Below are positions 1 to 13,346 of a stretch of 64,000 nucleotides of DNA, piece by piece. The stretch spans positions 62,001-126,000 of the forward strand of contig CALJZN010000043.1 in the NCBI GenBank assembly GCA_937983405.1, in the 5' to 3' direction. Made by a program: the position numbers and the translations under genes. The notes beneath the pieces were generated by a model that was not told where the DNA came from, searched no databases, and worked only from the letters and a program-made list of their open reading frames with translations. Position 1 is the first letter of the stretch. Each line of letters opens with the position of its first letter. The stretch comes from an uncultured Paracoccaceae bacterium. Lineage in GTDB: Bacteria; Pseudomonadota; Alphaproteobacteria; Rhodobacterales; Rhodobacteraceae.

Positions 1-921
1 CGGATCGGGGTCGAGCAGGATCTGCTCGGGCCGCACCGCGATCTGCACCGCGCCCGAGGCTGCCCGGCTCAGCGGCAGCCGGCCCAGCGGCGTGACGGCA
101 TCCATCCCCTCGGCCCGGCCGGCAAGGATGTTCGACCGGCCGAGGAAGCTGGCCACGAAGGCGCTGGTGGGGTTGCGATAGATCTCGTCGGGCGTGCCCA
201 CCTGGCGCAGGCGCCCGGCCTCCATCACCGCGATGCGGTCCGACAGCGCCAGCGCCTCTTCCTGGTCGTGGGTGACAAGGATCGCGGCCGATCCCGCGGC
301 CTTGAGCAGCCGCCGCACGTCCTGCCGCGTCTCGACCCGCATCGCCGCATCGAGGTTCGAGAAGGGTTCGTCCATCAGCACCAGCGGCGGGGCGATGGCC
401 AGCGTGCGGGCCAGCGCCACGCGCTGCTGCTGGCCGCCCGACAGCTCGTGCGGGCGCCGCGCGCCGAAATCCGCCAGCCCCACCAGCGCCAGCATCTCGG
501 CCACCCGCGCTTCGGCCCGGGCGCGCGGCATGCCGCGCAGGCCGAAGCGCACGTTCTCGGCCACCGTGAGATGCGGGAACAGCGCATAGTCCTGAAAGAC
601 GAAGCCGATCCCCCGCGCCTCGGGCGGCAGCCCCGTGATGTCGCGCCCCCGCAGCAGGATCCGCCCGGCATCGGGCGCCTCGAACCCGCCGATCAGCCGC
701 AGCGTCGTCGTCTTGCCGCAGCCCGAGGGGCCGAGCAGCGACAGAAGCTCGCCCTCGCCCATGGCGAAGGACACGCGCTCGACCGCCGCGGCCTCGCCCT
801 GCCGGAACTGCTTGGTCAGCCCGTCCACCTCGAGCAGCACCTTCGTCGGCCGCTGGCGGAAGCCGAGCGGCGAGGCCTCGGCCGGCAGGCGGAAGGGGCG
901 GGTGCAGGCGATCTCGTTCAT
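1..921 (-). CDS. ABC transporter ATP-binding protein (FbpC/PotA type), 3' end cut by window edge
   Basis: ATPase subunit that would power an import permease not present in the window. The 307 visible residues contain Walker A GPSGCGKTT (about residues 64-72), the signature LSGGQQQRVALAR, Walker B VLMDEPFSNLD and an H-loop VTHD. The start of a C-terminal TOBE-like region (VRPEQILLDPD) runs off the edge. This order is typical of the iron(III)/polyamine/sugar importer ATPases; the substrate cannot be told. About 30 residues precede the first ABC strand, longer than usual, so an internal GTG at LLEVDGL is a possible alternative start. The gene follows glpR on the same strand with its own promoter candidate. 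That placement could mean glycerol or glycerol-phosphate import, but this is inference only. Confidence 0.85.
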   Translation of the reverse strand, partial: MNEIACTRPFRLPAEASPLGFRQRPTKVLLEVDGLTKQFRQGEAAAVERVSFAMGEGELLSLLGPSGCGKTTTLRLIGGFEAPDAGRILLRGRDITGLPPEARGIGFVFQDYALFPHLTVAENVRFGLRGMPRARAEARVAEMLALVGLADFGARRPHELSGGQQQRVALARTLAIAPPLVLMDEPFSNLDAAMRVETRQDVRRLLKAAGSAAILVTHDQEEALALSDRIAVMEAGRLRQVGTPDEIYRNPTSAFVASFLGRSNILAGRAEGMDAVTPLGRLPLSRAASGAVQIAVRPEQILLDPDP

Positions 922-990
922 CCGGTCGGATCCGTCGGTTCGCGCGAGGGTCGCGGGCGGGGCATCGCCCGGTTCCCGACTATTACACTC

Positions 991-1019
991 GGATTAAGGT
1001 CGGCCGTCCGGATTGTCAA
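991..1019 (-). promoter_or_regulatory. Candidate sigma70 promoter for the ABC ATPase gene
   Basis: TTGACA at 1019-1014 is followed by 17 bp and TAATCC at 996-991. The -35 box overlaps the glpR stop codon. The ATG of the ABC gene lies about 70 bases downstream. Confidence 0.5.
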
Positions 1020-1801
1020 TCGTGCCCCCCCTCGGCCGCGAAGCCGGCCAGCACCACGGCCGTTCCCGCCGCCTCAGCGGCGCGGGCGAGGGCGGCGGGC
1101 AGGGCCGCATCGGTCACCAGCGCGTCGATCTCGGCCAGCCCCGCCACCCGCACCGGCGCCGTGCGGGCGAACTTTGCCGCATCGGCCACCAGCAGGCGCC
1201 GCCGCGCAGCCGCAAGCGCGGCGCGGCTGACGGCGGCCTCGCGCAGGTCGAAGTCGAGCAGGCTGCCCGCGGCATCGACCCCCGAGATGCCGAGGATCGC
1301 GAGGTCGGGGCGAAAGCCGCGCACCGCCTCGGCCGCCATCTCGCCCACAAGCCCGGCATCGGCCGGCCGCAGCACGCCGCCGGTGACGACGACCTCGGCC
1401 CCCCCGCCCTCGGCCAGGATCGTCGCGACGGTCAGGTTGTTCGTCACCACCATCAGCCCGCGCCGCCCGGCCAGCGCGCGCGCCACCGCCTCGCAGGTCG
1501 TGCCGATGCCGAGAAAGAGCGAGGCCGCCTCGGGCACCTCGGCCGCCGCGCGCCGGCCGATCGCCTCTTTCGCGGCGGCGTTCAGGCGCCGGCGCTCGGC
1601 ATAGGCGATGTTGGCCACGCCCGAGGGCGGGATCGCCCCGCCATGCACCCGCATCAGCCGCCCGGCCGCGGCAAGCGCGTTCAGGTCGCGCCGCACGGTC
1701 TGCACCGTCACGCCCAGACGCGCGGCCAGATCCTCGACCAGCGCCCGCCCCTCGGCCTGCGCGATCCGCAGGATCTCGGCCTGCCGGAGGTTTTGCGCCA
1801 T
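1016..1801 (-). CDS. glpR: DeoR-family transcriptional regulator, GlpR-like
   Basis: A 261-residue DeoR-type repressor. The N-terminal winged helix-turn-helix covers residues 1-60 (DLAARLGVTVQTVRRDLNAL), followed by a sugar-phosphate-sensing domain with the family segments FLGIGTTC and VTGGVLRP. I start it at the ATG that gives MAQNLRQAEIL, the usual family start. An upstream TTG would add 23 residues that cross the probable operator. Its divergence from glpD-glpK is the reason for the glpR name. By family it would repress the glycerol genes until glycerol 3-phosphate binds. Confidence 0.88.
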   Translation of the reverse strand: MAQNLRQAEILRIAQAEGRALVEDLAARLGVTVQTVRRDLNALAAAGRLMRVHGGAIPPSGVANIAYAERRRLNAAAKEAIGRRAAAEVPEAASLFLGIGTTCEAVARALAGRRGLMVVTNNLTVATILAEGGGAEVVVTGGVLRPADAGLVGEMAAEAVRGFRPDLAILGISGVDAAGSLLDFDLREAAVSRAALAAARRRLLVADAAKFARTAPVRVAGLAEIDALVTDAALPAALARAAEAAGTAVVLAGFAAEGGHD

Positions 1802-1848
1802 CTGCCACCCCGAGATCAACCGAAAGCCCGTCGCCGCATTCCGCGCCG

Positions 1849-1877
1849 AAGCGAGCGGAAACATTGACAAAGCGAGC
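1849..1877. promoter_or_regulatory. glpR/glpD divergent control region with candidate GlpR half-sites
   Basis: AAGCGAGC occurs at 1849-1856 and again at 1870-1877, exactly 21 bp apart, which is two helical turns. The second copy directly abuts a TTGACA (1864-1869) pointing towards glpD. The spacing fits a repressor gripping one DNA face and covering the -35 box. The binding protein is inferred from position. Confidence 0.4.
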
Positions 1878-1915
1878 AGAGCCGGTCAAGTCAGGGAGGC
1901 CAGCGGAGGGGTGCC

Positions 1916-3404
1916 ATGGACAAGCCGGCGGACCTGTTCATCATCGGGGGCGGGATCAACGGCTGCGGCATCGCCCGCGATGCCGCGGGACGGGGCCTGA
2001 AGGTGACGCTGGCCGAGATGGGCGATCTGGCGCAGGCGACCTCCTCGGCCTCGACCAAGCTGTTCCACGGCGGGCTGCGGTATCTGGAATACTACGAGTT
2101 CCGCCTTGTCCGCGAGGCGCTGCGCGAGCGCGAGACGCTGCTGGTCGCGATGCCGCACATCGCCTGGCCGCTGCGCTTCGTGCTGCCGCACCACCGCGGG
2201 CTGCGCCCGGCGTGGCTGTTGCGGCTGGGCCTGTTCCTCTACGACCATCTCGGAGGGCGCCGAATCCTGCCCGGGACGCGCACGCTCGACCTCCGCCGCG
2301 ACGCTGCCGGGGCGCCGCTGAAACCCGGCTTCGCCCGCGCCTTCGAATATTCCGACTGCTGGGTCGAGGATTCGCGGCTTGTGGTGCTGAACGCCCGCGA
2401 CGCCGCCCTGCGCGGGGCCCGCATCCTGACCCGCGCGCGCGTCACCGGGGCCGAGCGGGCGGCGGACCTCTGGCTTGTCCGCCTTTCCCATGCCGATGGC
2501 CGCGCGGAGACGGTGGCGGCCCGCGCGCTGGTGAACGCCGCCGGGCCCTGGGCGGGCGAGATCGTCACCGGCACGCTGCGCCTGACCTCCTCCGAGCGCA
2601 TCCGGCTGGTCCGCGGCAGCCACATCGTCACCCGGCGGCTGTTCGACCACGACCGCGCCTATATCCTGCAGGGATCGGACGGCCGGGTGGTGTTCGCCAT
2701 TCCGTACGAGACCGACTTCACCCTGATCGGCACCACCGACGCCGAGCATCTCGGCACCCCGGCCGAGGCGCGCTGCACGGAAGGCGAGCGCGACTATCTC
2801 TGCCGCTTCGTCTCGGACTATTTCGCGCGCCCCGTCACCCCGGCCGATGTGGTCTGGAGCTATTCGGGCGTCCGGCCGCTGTACGACGACGGCGCGAAGT
2901 CGGCCACCGCCGCGACGCGGGACTATGTGCTGTCGCTCGACACCCGCGGCGCGCCGCTTCTGAACGTCTACGGCGGCAAGATCACCACCTACCGCAAGCT
3001 CGCCGAGGCGGCGCTGGCGCGGATCGCCACCGTCCTTCCCGTGCCGCAGGGGCCCTGGACGGCGCGCGCGCCGCTGCCGGGCGGCGGCTTTCCCGTGGAC
3101 GGTGTGCCGCGGCTCGTCGCCGCGCTGCGCGCCGCGCATCCCTTCCTGACCGAGCGCTGGGCGCTGCGCCTGGTGCGCGCCTACGGCACCGAGGCGGGCG
3201 AGGTTCTGGGCGGGGCGCGCAGCGCCGCCGACCTGGGCCGCGCCTTCGGCGCCACGCTCACCGAGGCCGAGGTGCGCTGGCTGGTGGCGCGCGAGTTCGC
3301 GCGGACGGCCGAGGACATCGTCTGGCGCCGCTCCAAGCTCGGCCTGCGGATGTCGGCCGCCGAGATCGCCGCGCTCGACCGCTTCCTGACCGAGGAGATG
3401 GCCC

Positions 3405-3427
<23 letters not shown>
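1916..3427 (+). CDS. glpD: Glycerol-3-phosphate dehydrogenase (aerobic, FAD-dependent)
   Basis: Oxidises glycerol 3-phosphate to dihydroxyacetone phosphate and passes electrons to the quinone pool at the inner membrane. The 503 residues match the family length. The N-terminus carries the FAD dinucleotide fold with GGGING at 11-16, followed by the GlpD segments [20 protein letters not shown] and, later, [16 protein letters not shown]. The start is set by the strong GGAGGGG ribosome site seven bases upstream. It overlaps glpK by 23 bases, so the two are transcribed together and probably translationally coupled. It faces glpR, the likely regulator. Confidence 0.97.
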
Positions 3428-4904
<1,477 letters not shown>

Positions 4905-4905
4905 G

Positions 4906-7275
4906 TCAGGCGCCGTAGGGCGCCCAGATCGTCTTGGGCTGGCTTGCGGCCTCGAGAAAGCGGCGGCCCTGCCCTGCCGCGCCCGTCCAGTCGATCCGGC
5001 GGCCGTGGTTCACCCAGGTCGCCTTCAGGTTGCCCGCCGCCTCGCGCTCGACCATCGCCGAGCCGTCGGCCGTGCCGAAATACCACATCGCCGCCACGTC
5101 ATCGTGCCGCGCCAGGGTCTCGGCCAGCTCCTCGCGGTGGCCGGTCACGATGTTCACGACCCCCGCGGGCATGTCCGAGGTGTCGAGCACCTGGTAGAGG
5201 TCGGTCGCCGCCAGCGCCCCGGTCTGCGAGGGAATTGCCACCACGCGGTTGCCCAGCGCGATCGCGGGCAGCACCAGCGACAGGAGGCCCAGCAGCGGCG
5301 CCGCCGCGGGGCAGGCGATGCCCATCACCCCCCAGGGCTCGGGCATCGTGATCGTCACATGGCCCGAGCGGGTGGCATGCACCGCGCCGTCGAACTTGTC
5401 GGCCTGCGCGGCATACCAGAAGCAGCGGCGGATCGCGGCCGCGACCTCGGCCTCGGCGGCGGCCTTGGGTGCACCCAGCGCGGCGAGGCGGGCAGCGAAT
5501 TCGGGCCCGCGGGCGGCGAGGTTCTCGGCAAGGTAGAAGAGCACCTGCGCGCGCTGGTGGCCCGAGGCGCCGGCCCAGCCCTCGGCCTTGTGCGCGGCCT
5601 CGACGGCGTTGCGGATGTCCTTGCGGTTGCCAAGCCCGGCAAGGCCCAGCAGCCGCCCGCCGCGGCCGGTGATGGCATAGGAATGGCCCGAATCTGGGCG
5701 GGCCTGCTTGCCGCCGATGTAGAGCTTGGCGGTGCGGTCCACCCCCTCGCCCGCCCCCTCGAGCCCGGGGCCGGCGGCGGGCGGCGGCAGCGCGGGCTCG
5801 GCGGCCGCGCGGCCGGGGGCGGGTGCCCTGAGGTAGGCCAGCATCCCGGCGCGCCCGCCCTCGCGGCCGAAGCCGCTTTCGCGAAAGCCGCCGAACGGGG
5901 CGCCGGCGTCGAAGACGTTGGTGGCGTTGATCCAGACCACCCCGGCCTTCACCCGCGCGGCCATGTCGAGCGCGACCGAGATGTTTTCCGACCAGATCGA
6001 CGCGGCCAGCCCGTAGCGGGTGGCGTTGGCAAGCTCGACCGCCTCGTCGGGGGTGCGGAAGGGGGTGAGCGTGGCGACGGGGCCGAAGATCTCCTCGGTC
6101 GCCAGCACCGAGGCGGGCGCGACCCCGGTCAGGAAGCCGGGCGCGAACCACGACCCCCGCTCGGGCAGGGGGCAGGACGCCTGGTGCAGTTCGGCCCCCT
6201 GTGCCACGCCCTCGGCGACAAGGCCGCGGATGCGCGCCAGCTGGACGGGATGCACGATGGCGCCCACATCGGTGGACTTGTCGAGCGGATCGCCCAGCCG
6301 CAGCGTCTGCATCCGCCGGGTCAGGCGCGCGGCGAAGGGCCTGGCCACCCCCTCCTGCACGAGGATGCGCGCGCCGGCGCAGCAGACCTGCCCCTGGTTG
6401 AACCAGATCGCATCGACGACGCCCTCCACCGCGGCGTCGAGGTCGGCATCCTCGAACACGACGAAGGGCGACTTGCCGCCAAGCTCGAGCGTCAGGGCCT
6501 TGCCGCTGCCCGCGGTGGCACGGCGGATGGCGCGGCCGACTTCGGTCGAGCCGGTGAAGGCGACCTTGTCGACCGGGGCGGCGACCAGCGCCGCGCCCGT
6601 CGCCCCGTCGCCGGTGACGATGTTCAGAACCCCCGGCGGCAGCCCGGCCTCGCGCGCGATCATGGCGAAGGCGAGCGCGGTGAGGGGGGTGTATTCGGCG
6701 GGCTTCAAGACCACCGTGCAGCCCGCGGCGAGGGCCGGCGCCACCTTCCACGCCAGCATCAGGAGGGGGAAGTTCCACGGGATGATCTGGCCGCAGACGC
6801 CCACGGGGGCCATCCCCGGAAACGCGTCGGCCAAGACCTCGGCCCAGCCGGCGTGGTGATAGAAGTGGCGGGCCACCAGCGGCACGTCGATGTCGCGGCT
6901 CTCGCGGATCGGCTTGCCGTTGTCGAGGCTTTCCAGCACCGCCAGGAACCGCTCGCGCTTCTGCACATGGCGGGCGAGCGCGTAGAGATGCCGCGCGCGG
7001 TCGTGCGGGGCCAGCCCCGACCAGCCCGGCAGCGCCCGCCGCGCGGCGGCCACGGCGGCGGCGACATCCCCGGGCGTGCCCTGCGTCACCCGCGCCAGCA
7101 CCTCGCCGGTGGCCGGCGCATGGGTCTCGAACGTCTCGCCCGGCGCGGTGAAGCGGCCGGCGATGAAATGGCCGAAGCCCGCCGCGTGATCGGCCAGCCA
7201 GGCCCGCACCGCATCGGCGGCCTCGGGCGCGGGGCCATAGTCGAGCGTTGCAAGCGCCTCGCGGACGGATGGCAT
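4906..7275 (-). CDS. Two-domain aldehyde dehydrogenase, ALDH16 type
   Basis: A 789-residue protein made of two ALDH modules. Residues 1 to about 490 form a complete enzyme: IIPWNFP near 165, the general-base motif LELGGKSP (Glu265) and the nucleophile motif GQVCCAGAR (Cys298). Residues from about 500 are a second ALDH-like module with no catalytic cysteine (KATWVNHGRR stands near where one would be expected). This active-plus-dead arrangement and length match the bacterial ALDH16 family, known from a Loktanella (Rhodobacterales) structure. It lies 12 bases after deoC, whose stop codon is part of its ribosome site TGAGGAGG. It probably oxidises the acetaldehyde made by DeoC; the substrate is inferred. 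Confidence 0.9.
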   Translation of the reverse strand: MPSVREALATLDYGPAPEAADAVRAWLADHAAGFGHFIAGRFTAPGETFETHAPATGEVLARVTQGTPGDVAAAVAAARRALPGWSGLAPHDRARHLYALARHVQKRERFLAVLESLDNGKPIRESRDIDVPLVARHFYHHAGWAEVLADAFPGMAPVGVCGQIIPWNFPLLMLAWKVAPALAAGCTVVLKPAEYTPLTALAFAMIAREAGLPPGVLNIVTGDGATGAALVAAPVDKVAFTGSTEVGRAIRRATAGSGKALTLELGGKSPFVVFEDADLDAAVEGVVDAIWFNQGQVCCAGARILVQEGVARPFAARLTRRMQTLRLGDPLDKSTDVGAIVHPVQLARIRGLVAEGVAQGAELHQASCPLPERGSWFAPGFLTGVAPASVLATEEIFGPVATLTPFRTPDEAVELANATRYGLAASIWSENISVALDMAARVKAGVVWINATNVFDAGAPFGGFRESGFGREGGRAGMLAYLRAPAPGRAAAEPALPPPAAGPGLEGAGEGVDRTAKLYIGGKQARPDSGHSYAITGRGGRLLGLAGLGNRKDIRNAVEAAHKAEGWAGASGHQRAQVLFYLAENLAARGPEFAARLAALGAPKAAAEAEVAAAIRRCFWYAAQADKFDGAVHATRSGHVTITMPEPWGVMGIACPAAAPLLGLLSLVLPAIALGNRVVAIPSQTGALAATDLYQVLDTSDMPAGVVNIVTGHREELAETLARHDDVAAMWYFGTADGSAMVEREAAGNLKATWVNHGRRIDWTGAAGQGRRFLEAASQPKTIWAPYGA

Positions 7276-7287
7276 CGGGCGTCCTCC

Positions 7288-8277
7288 TCAGGCGGGGGCG
7301 TGGCGGTGGGCGGCGGCGTAGCGGCCGGTGACGAAATGCTCAAGCTGCCGCTCGATGTCGCCCAGCATGGAACTGGCGCCGAGGCGGAAGAGGTCGGGCG
7401 CGAGCCAGCGGTTGCCAAGCTCTTCCTTCATGAGGATCTGCCAGGCGAGCGCGTCCCTCGCCGTGCGCATCCCGCCCGCGGGCTTGAAGCCGATCTCGAA
7501 GCCCGTGCGTTCGCGATAGTCGCGCAGCGCCCGCACCATGACCAGGCTGACCGGCAGGGTGGCGTTGACCCCCTCCTTGCCCGTCGAGGTCTTGACGAAG
7601 TCGGCCCCCGCCTGCATCGCCACCATCGCGGCCATGTAGACGTTGCGCAGGGTGCGCAGCTCGCCGGTGGCGAGGATGGCCTTCAGCTGCGCCGCCCCCG
7701 AGGCCGCGCGCATCGCCGCCACCTCGTCGTAGAGCGCCGACCAGTCGGCAGAAAGCACATGGGCACGGGTGATGACGATGTCGATCTCGGCCGCCCCTTC
7801 CTCGACCGCATAGCGGATCTCGGCCAGCCGCAACGGCAGCGGCATCAGCCCCGCCGGGAACCCCGTGGCGACCGAGGCAACGGGAATGCCCGCGCCGCGC
7901 AGCGCCCGGACGGCGGGGCGCACCATGGTGGGATAGACGCAGACCGCGGCCACCCGCACCTCCTCGGGCGCCAGGCCCAGGCCCGCGAGGATGTGCGGGG
8001 CCAGCGGGCGCATCGCCTTGGCGCAGAGCCGCGCGATCCGCCCCTCGGTGTCGTCGCCGGCCAGCGTGGTGAGGTCCGTGCAGCGGATCGCGTTCACGAG
8101 CCAGGCGGCCTGATATTCGCGCTTGACGCTGCGCCGGGCGGTGAGCGTCGCGGCGCGGTGCTCCGCCGCCGGGCGGTTCACGGCCGCGGCCGCGAACCAG
8201 TCGCGCGCAAGCGGCACGCCCGGGTTGCGCGGGCGGTTCGAGAGCGGATGTGCGGCGATGGCGGCGGCCTCGTTCAT
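7288..8277 (-). CDS. deoC: Deoxyribose-phosphate aldolase (long, eukaryote-like form)
   Basis: Splits 2-deoxyribose 5-phosphate into acetaldehyde and glyceraldehyde 3-phosphate in nucleoside breakdown. The Schiff-base lysine is in GADFVKTSTGK (Lys229), with the second active-site lysine in FKPAGGMRT (Lys265). At 329 residues it is longer than the E. coli enzyme. It carries the DLTTLAGDDT segment that I recall from the animal DERA enzymes, so it belongs to that branch. It is the first gene of a two-gene unit with the ALDH16 gene. No other deo genes are in view. Confidence 0.94.
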   Translation of the reverse strand: MNEAAAIAAHPLSNRPRNPGVPLARDWFAAAAVNRPAAEHRAATLTARRSVKREYQAAWLVNAIRCTDLTTLAGDDTEGRIARLCAKAMRPLAPHILAGLGLAPEEVRVAAVCVYPTMVRPAVRALRGAGIPVASVATGFPAGLMPLPLRLAEIRYAVEEGAAEIDIVITRAHVLSADWSALYDEVAAMRAASGAAQLKAILATGELRTLRNVYMAAMVAMQAGADFVKTSTGKEGVNATLPVSLVMVRALRDYRERTGFEIGFKPAGGMRTARDALAWQILMKEELGNRWLAPDLFRLGASSMLGDIERQLEHFVTGRYAAAHRHAPA

Positions 8278-8359
8278 CGTTCCCCCCCGGGCGCCCTGTG
8301 CGGACCCATGAGGGGGAAGTTGCGCGGGAAATGCAAGCCGGCCGCCGCGCCCCGCGGCA

Positions 8360-9370
8360 TCAGTCCTCGGCCAGCCGCAGCTCCTCGAACAGGCCCGGCA
8401 GCACCACGAAGTCGCCCAGCGCGTCGCACTCGGGCATCGTCACGGCCAGATCAACCAGCGTCACGGGGGCGGCCCCGCGCATCGCGATCGTCTCGGCCAG
8501 CATCTCGCGCCCGCAGGTCGCGGCCGTCACCGGTGCCTCGACCTGCAGCCGGACCTCGGCCGCCCGGTCCCGCGGCAGGCTGTAGATCTCGGCGAACAGC
8601 GGGCGCTCGACCTCGCCGGTGCCGAGCGACACGACCGTGCCCATCCCCGGCGCCGATCCCGCCCGGACATGGCCGGCGTCGTCCCAGCCCGCCCCGCCCT
8701 CGAAGGCATGCAGTTCGAAGTGGTCGGGGCCCATCCATTGCAGCCCGACGCGCAGCATCCGGGCGGCCTCGGGCACCGCAACCTCGGCCGCCACCCAGTC
8801 GTTGCCGGGCAGCGTCGCCCGCACCCGGGCCTGGACGGCGAGCGCCGGCAGCGACAGCGACAGCGCGCCTTCGGCATCGGTCCGGGCGGTGAAGGCGAGC
8901 CCCTCGTGCCGCACCACCACCCGCGCCAGGGGTGCGCAGGGCGCGGCCAGCGCGAGGGCGATCATCGCACCGGGCTCGGCCGACAGCGACAGCGCGGGCG
9001 TGCAGGCGGGCGCCGCGCGGGCCGGGGCCGGCGGCATCGTATCGGCCGCCGAGGCGGGCAACCGCGCCGTCGGCGCCGCGGCAAGGATCACGTCGGCCAC
9101 GGGCAGGCTGTCCAGCGGCAGATCGAGGCCCGCGCCGTCCCGGGCGGCGACCAGCCGCGGCGCGGGCGCAGCGGCGGGCAGCGCGATCTCGGCCGCCGCG
9201 GCCGGCGGCGGCGCTTCGGCCGCCATGGCCTGCGCAGGACCTGCCATTACCGCCGCCGGCTGCGCCCCGGCGGTTGCCGAGCCGCCGCGGCCCTGCTGCA
9301 TCAGATGCCCGCTGAACGCCGCCAGCGCGACGGTTGCGACCACGATTGCCAGTTTGCCGTTCCGGTCCAT
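8360..9370 (-). CDS. Membrane-anchored conserved hypothetical protein downstream of secA
   Basis: A 336-residue protein I cannot assign to a family. A single hydrophobic segment at residues 7-23 (LAIVVATVALAAFSGHL) after MDRNGK suggests an N-terminal membrane anchor with the rest outside the cytoplasm. Residues 25-110 are an Ala/Pro-rich linker. The remainder looks like compact beta-rich domains with four scattered cysteines (two in CTPALSLSAEPG...APCAPLARV). It lies 80 bases after secA on the same strand. The start is the ATG preceded by GGGAGGC. A link to protein export is suggested only by position. Confidence 0.7.
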   Translation of the reverse strand: MDRNGKLAIVVATVALAAFSGHLMQQGRGGSATAGAQPAAVMAGPAQAMAAEAPPPAAAAEIALPAAAPAPRLVAARDGAGLDLPLDSLPVADVILAAAPTARLPASAADTMPPAPARAAPACTPALSLSAEPGAMIALALAAPCAPLARVVVRHEGLAFTARTDAEGALSLSLPALAVQARVRATLPGNDWVAAEVAVPEAARMLRVGLQWMGPDHFELHAFEGGAGWDDAGHVRAGSAPGMGTVVSLGTGEVERPLFAEIYSLPRDRAAEVRLQVEAPVTAATCGREMLAETIAMRGAAPVTLVDLAVTMPECDALGDFVVLPGLFEELRLAED

Positions 9371-9450
9371 GCCTGCCTCCCGCGCCGATCCCGTCACAGA
9401 TAGGCGCACAGTTGGGCAAAGTGATGGCAGGCCCGCGCCGCCGGGCGGCG

Positions 9451-12177
<2,727 letters not shown>

Positions 12178-12215
12178 GATGTTCCCGCACTCCGTTCCGT
12201 TCGGTCGCGGCCGCC

Positions 12216-12246
12216 TCGGCCCACGCCTCTGTCGGCCCACGCCTCT
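12216..12246. repeat. Two tandem copies of a 16-bp unit upstream of secA
   Basis: TCGGCCCACGCCTCT is present at 12216-12230 and 12232-12246, 16 bp apart, in the secA/parvulin intergenic region. It may be a recent slippage duplication or a pair of protein sites; nothing in the sequence decides. Confidence 0.6.
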
Positions 12247-12270
12247 CTCGGCAACGTGTGACGCGGCGCC

Positions 12271-12299
12271 TTGTTTGGCCGCGCGCGCTTGCCTAGAAG
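12271..12299 (+). promoter_or_regulatory. Candidate sigma70 promoter for the parvulin-argJ-mutT run
   Basis: TTGTTT at 12271-12276, a 17-bp spacer, then TAGAAG at 12294-12299. It predicts a leader of about 100 bases before the parvulin ATG. Confidence 0.4.
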
Positions 12300-12405
12300 G
12301 GCGCCAGCCGCTGCCCGCCCCCTGCCCAGCCTGTCGGCGATGTAAGGGTCGGCCTGCGGAGTGTCAACGTCGCGGGACTGTGCGGCAGGATCGGGAGATC
12401 ACGGG

Positions 12406-13257
12406 ATGAAGACCAAAGCTGTCCGCCGCCTGGCGGCCGCCCTTGGCGCTGCGCTGGCGCTGGGCGCAGCCGCGGCGGCGCAGCCGCTGACCGGGGCCAC
12501 GGTGGTGGCCACGGTGAACGGCACCGCCATCACGCTGGGCCACATGCAGCTTCTGCGCAACCAGCTTCCCGCCCAGTATCAGCAGCTGCCCGACGCGATC
12601 CTGTTCAACGGCATCCTCGACCAGCTGATCCAGCAGACGGCGCTCGCCCAGACCATGGAGGGGCGGATCACCCGGCGCGACGAGCTCGCGCTCGAGAACA
12701 GCCGCCGCGCCTATCTCGCCTCGGCCGCGCTGATCGCGGCCGCCGGGGCAGCGGTGACGGACGAGGCCATCGCCGCGGCCTATGCCGAACGCTTCGCCGG
12801 ACGCGAGCCGGAGCGCGAGTTCAACGCCTCGCACATCCTCGTGGCCAGCCGGGAGGAGGCCGAGGCGCTGCGGGCGCAGATCGAGGCCGGCGCCGACTTT
12901 GCCGAGCTTGCCCGCCAGCATTCGCGGGACGGCGCAGCCCGCAACGGCGGCGAACTGGGCTGGTTCGGGCTGGGCATGATGGTGCAGCCCTTCGAGGCCG
13001 CCGTGGTCGCGCTGTCGGTGGGCGAGGTCTCGGAGCCCGTCGAGACCCAGTTCGGCTGGCATCTCGTGCGGCTGAACGACACCCGCCTCGCCGCCGTGCC
13101 CAGCATCGAGGAGGTCCGCGACGACCTGGCCGCCGAGATCCAGCAGGCGGCGATCGAGGCCCTGATCGCCGAGCTGACCGCCGCCGCCACCGTCTCGCGC
13201 CGGACAGAGGGGATTGACCCCGCCGTGCTTCGCGACCAGACACTCGTGATCGAGTGA
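12406..13257 (+). CDS. Exported parvulin-type peptidyl-prolyl isomerase
   Basis: A 283-residue periplasmic folding factor of the SurA/PrsA kind. Residues 1-25 form a Sec signal peptide (KTKAVRR, then an Ala/Leu core ending AAAAQ). The middle is a SurA_N-like chaperone region (VVATVNGTAITLGHM). A single PpiC rotamase domain lies at about 135-235, marked by ASHILVASREEAEAL, GGELGWFGLG and QFGWHLVRL. The start has GGGAG upstream. It is divergent from secA and followed by argJ 89 bases on. By family it assists outer-membrane protein folding; the clients are unknown. Confidence 0.9.
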   Translation: MKTKAVRRLAAALGAALALGAAAAAQPLTGATVVATVNGTAITLGHMQLLRNQLPAQYQQLPDAILFNGILDQLIQQTALAQTMEGRITRRDELALENSRRAYLASAALIAAAGAAVTDEAIAAAYAERFAGREPEREFNASHILVASREEAEALRAQIEAGADFAELARQHSRDGAARNGGELGWFGLGMMVQPFEAAVVALSVGEVSEPVETQFGWHLVRLNDTRLAAVPSIEEVRDDLAAEIQQAAIEALIAELTAAATVSRRTEGIDPAVLRDQTLVIE

Positions 13258-13346
13258 CGCGGCGCGCGCCCGGTGCGGCGGGCGCGGCGCCGAAACCTCC
13301 GCGGGCGCGTGGCGGCGCCCACGGACCTGCCCGGGGGGGGCGTGCG

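Noticed and set aside
1-921. Naming the ABC ATPase ugpC or another glycerol-specific component
   Set aside because: The motifs only show the iron/polyamine/sugar importer class. The permease and binding-protein genes are out of view, so the substrate cannot be assigned.
1864-1892. Strong sigma70 promoter for glpD at the TTGACA
   Set aside because: The -35 box is perfect but 17 bp on there is only CAAGTC, not a credible -10 box. The start point may use another element.
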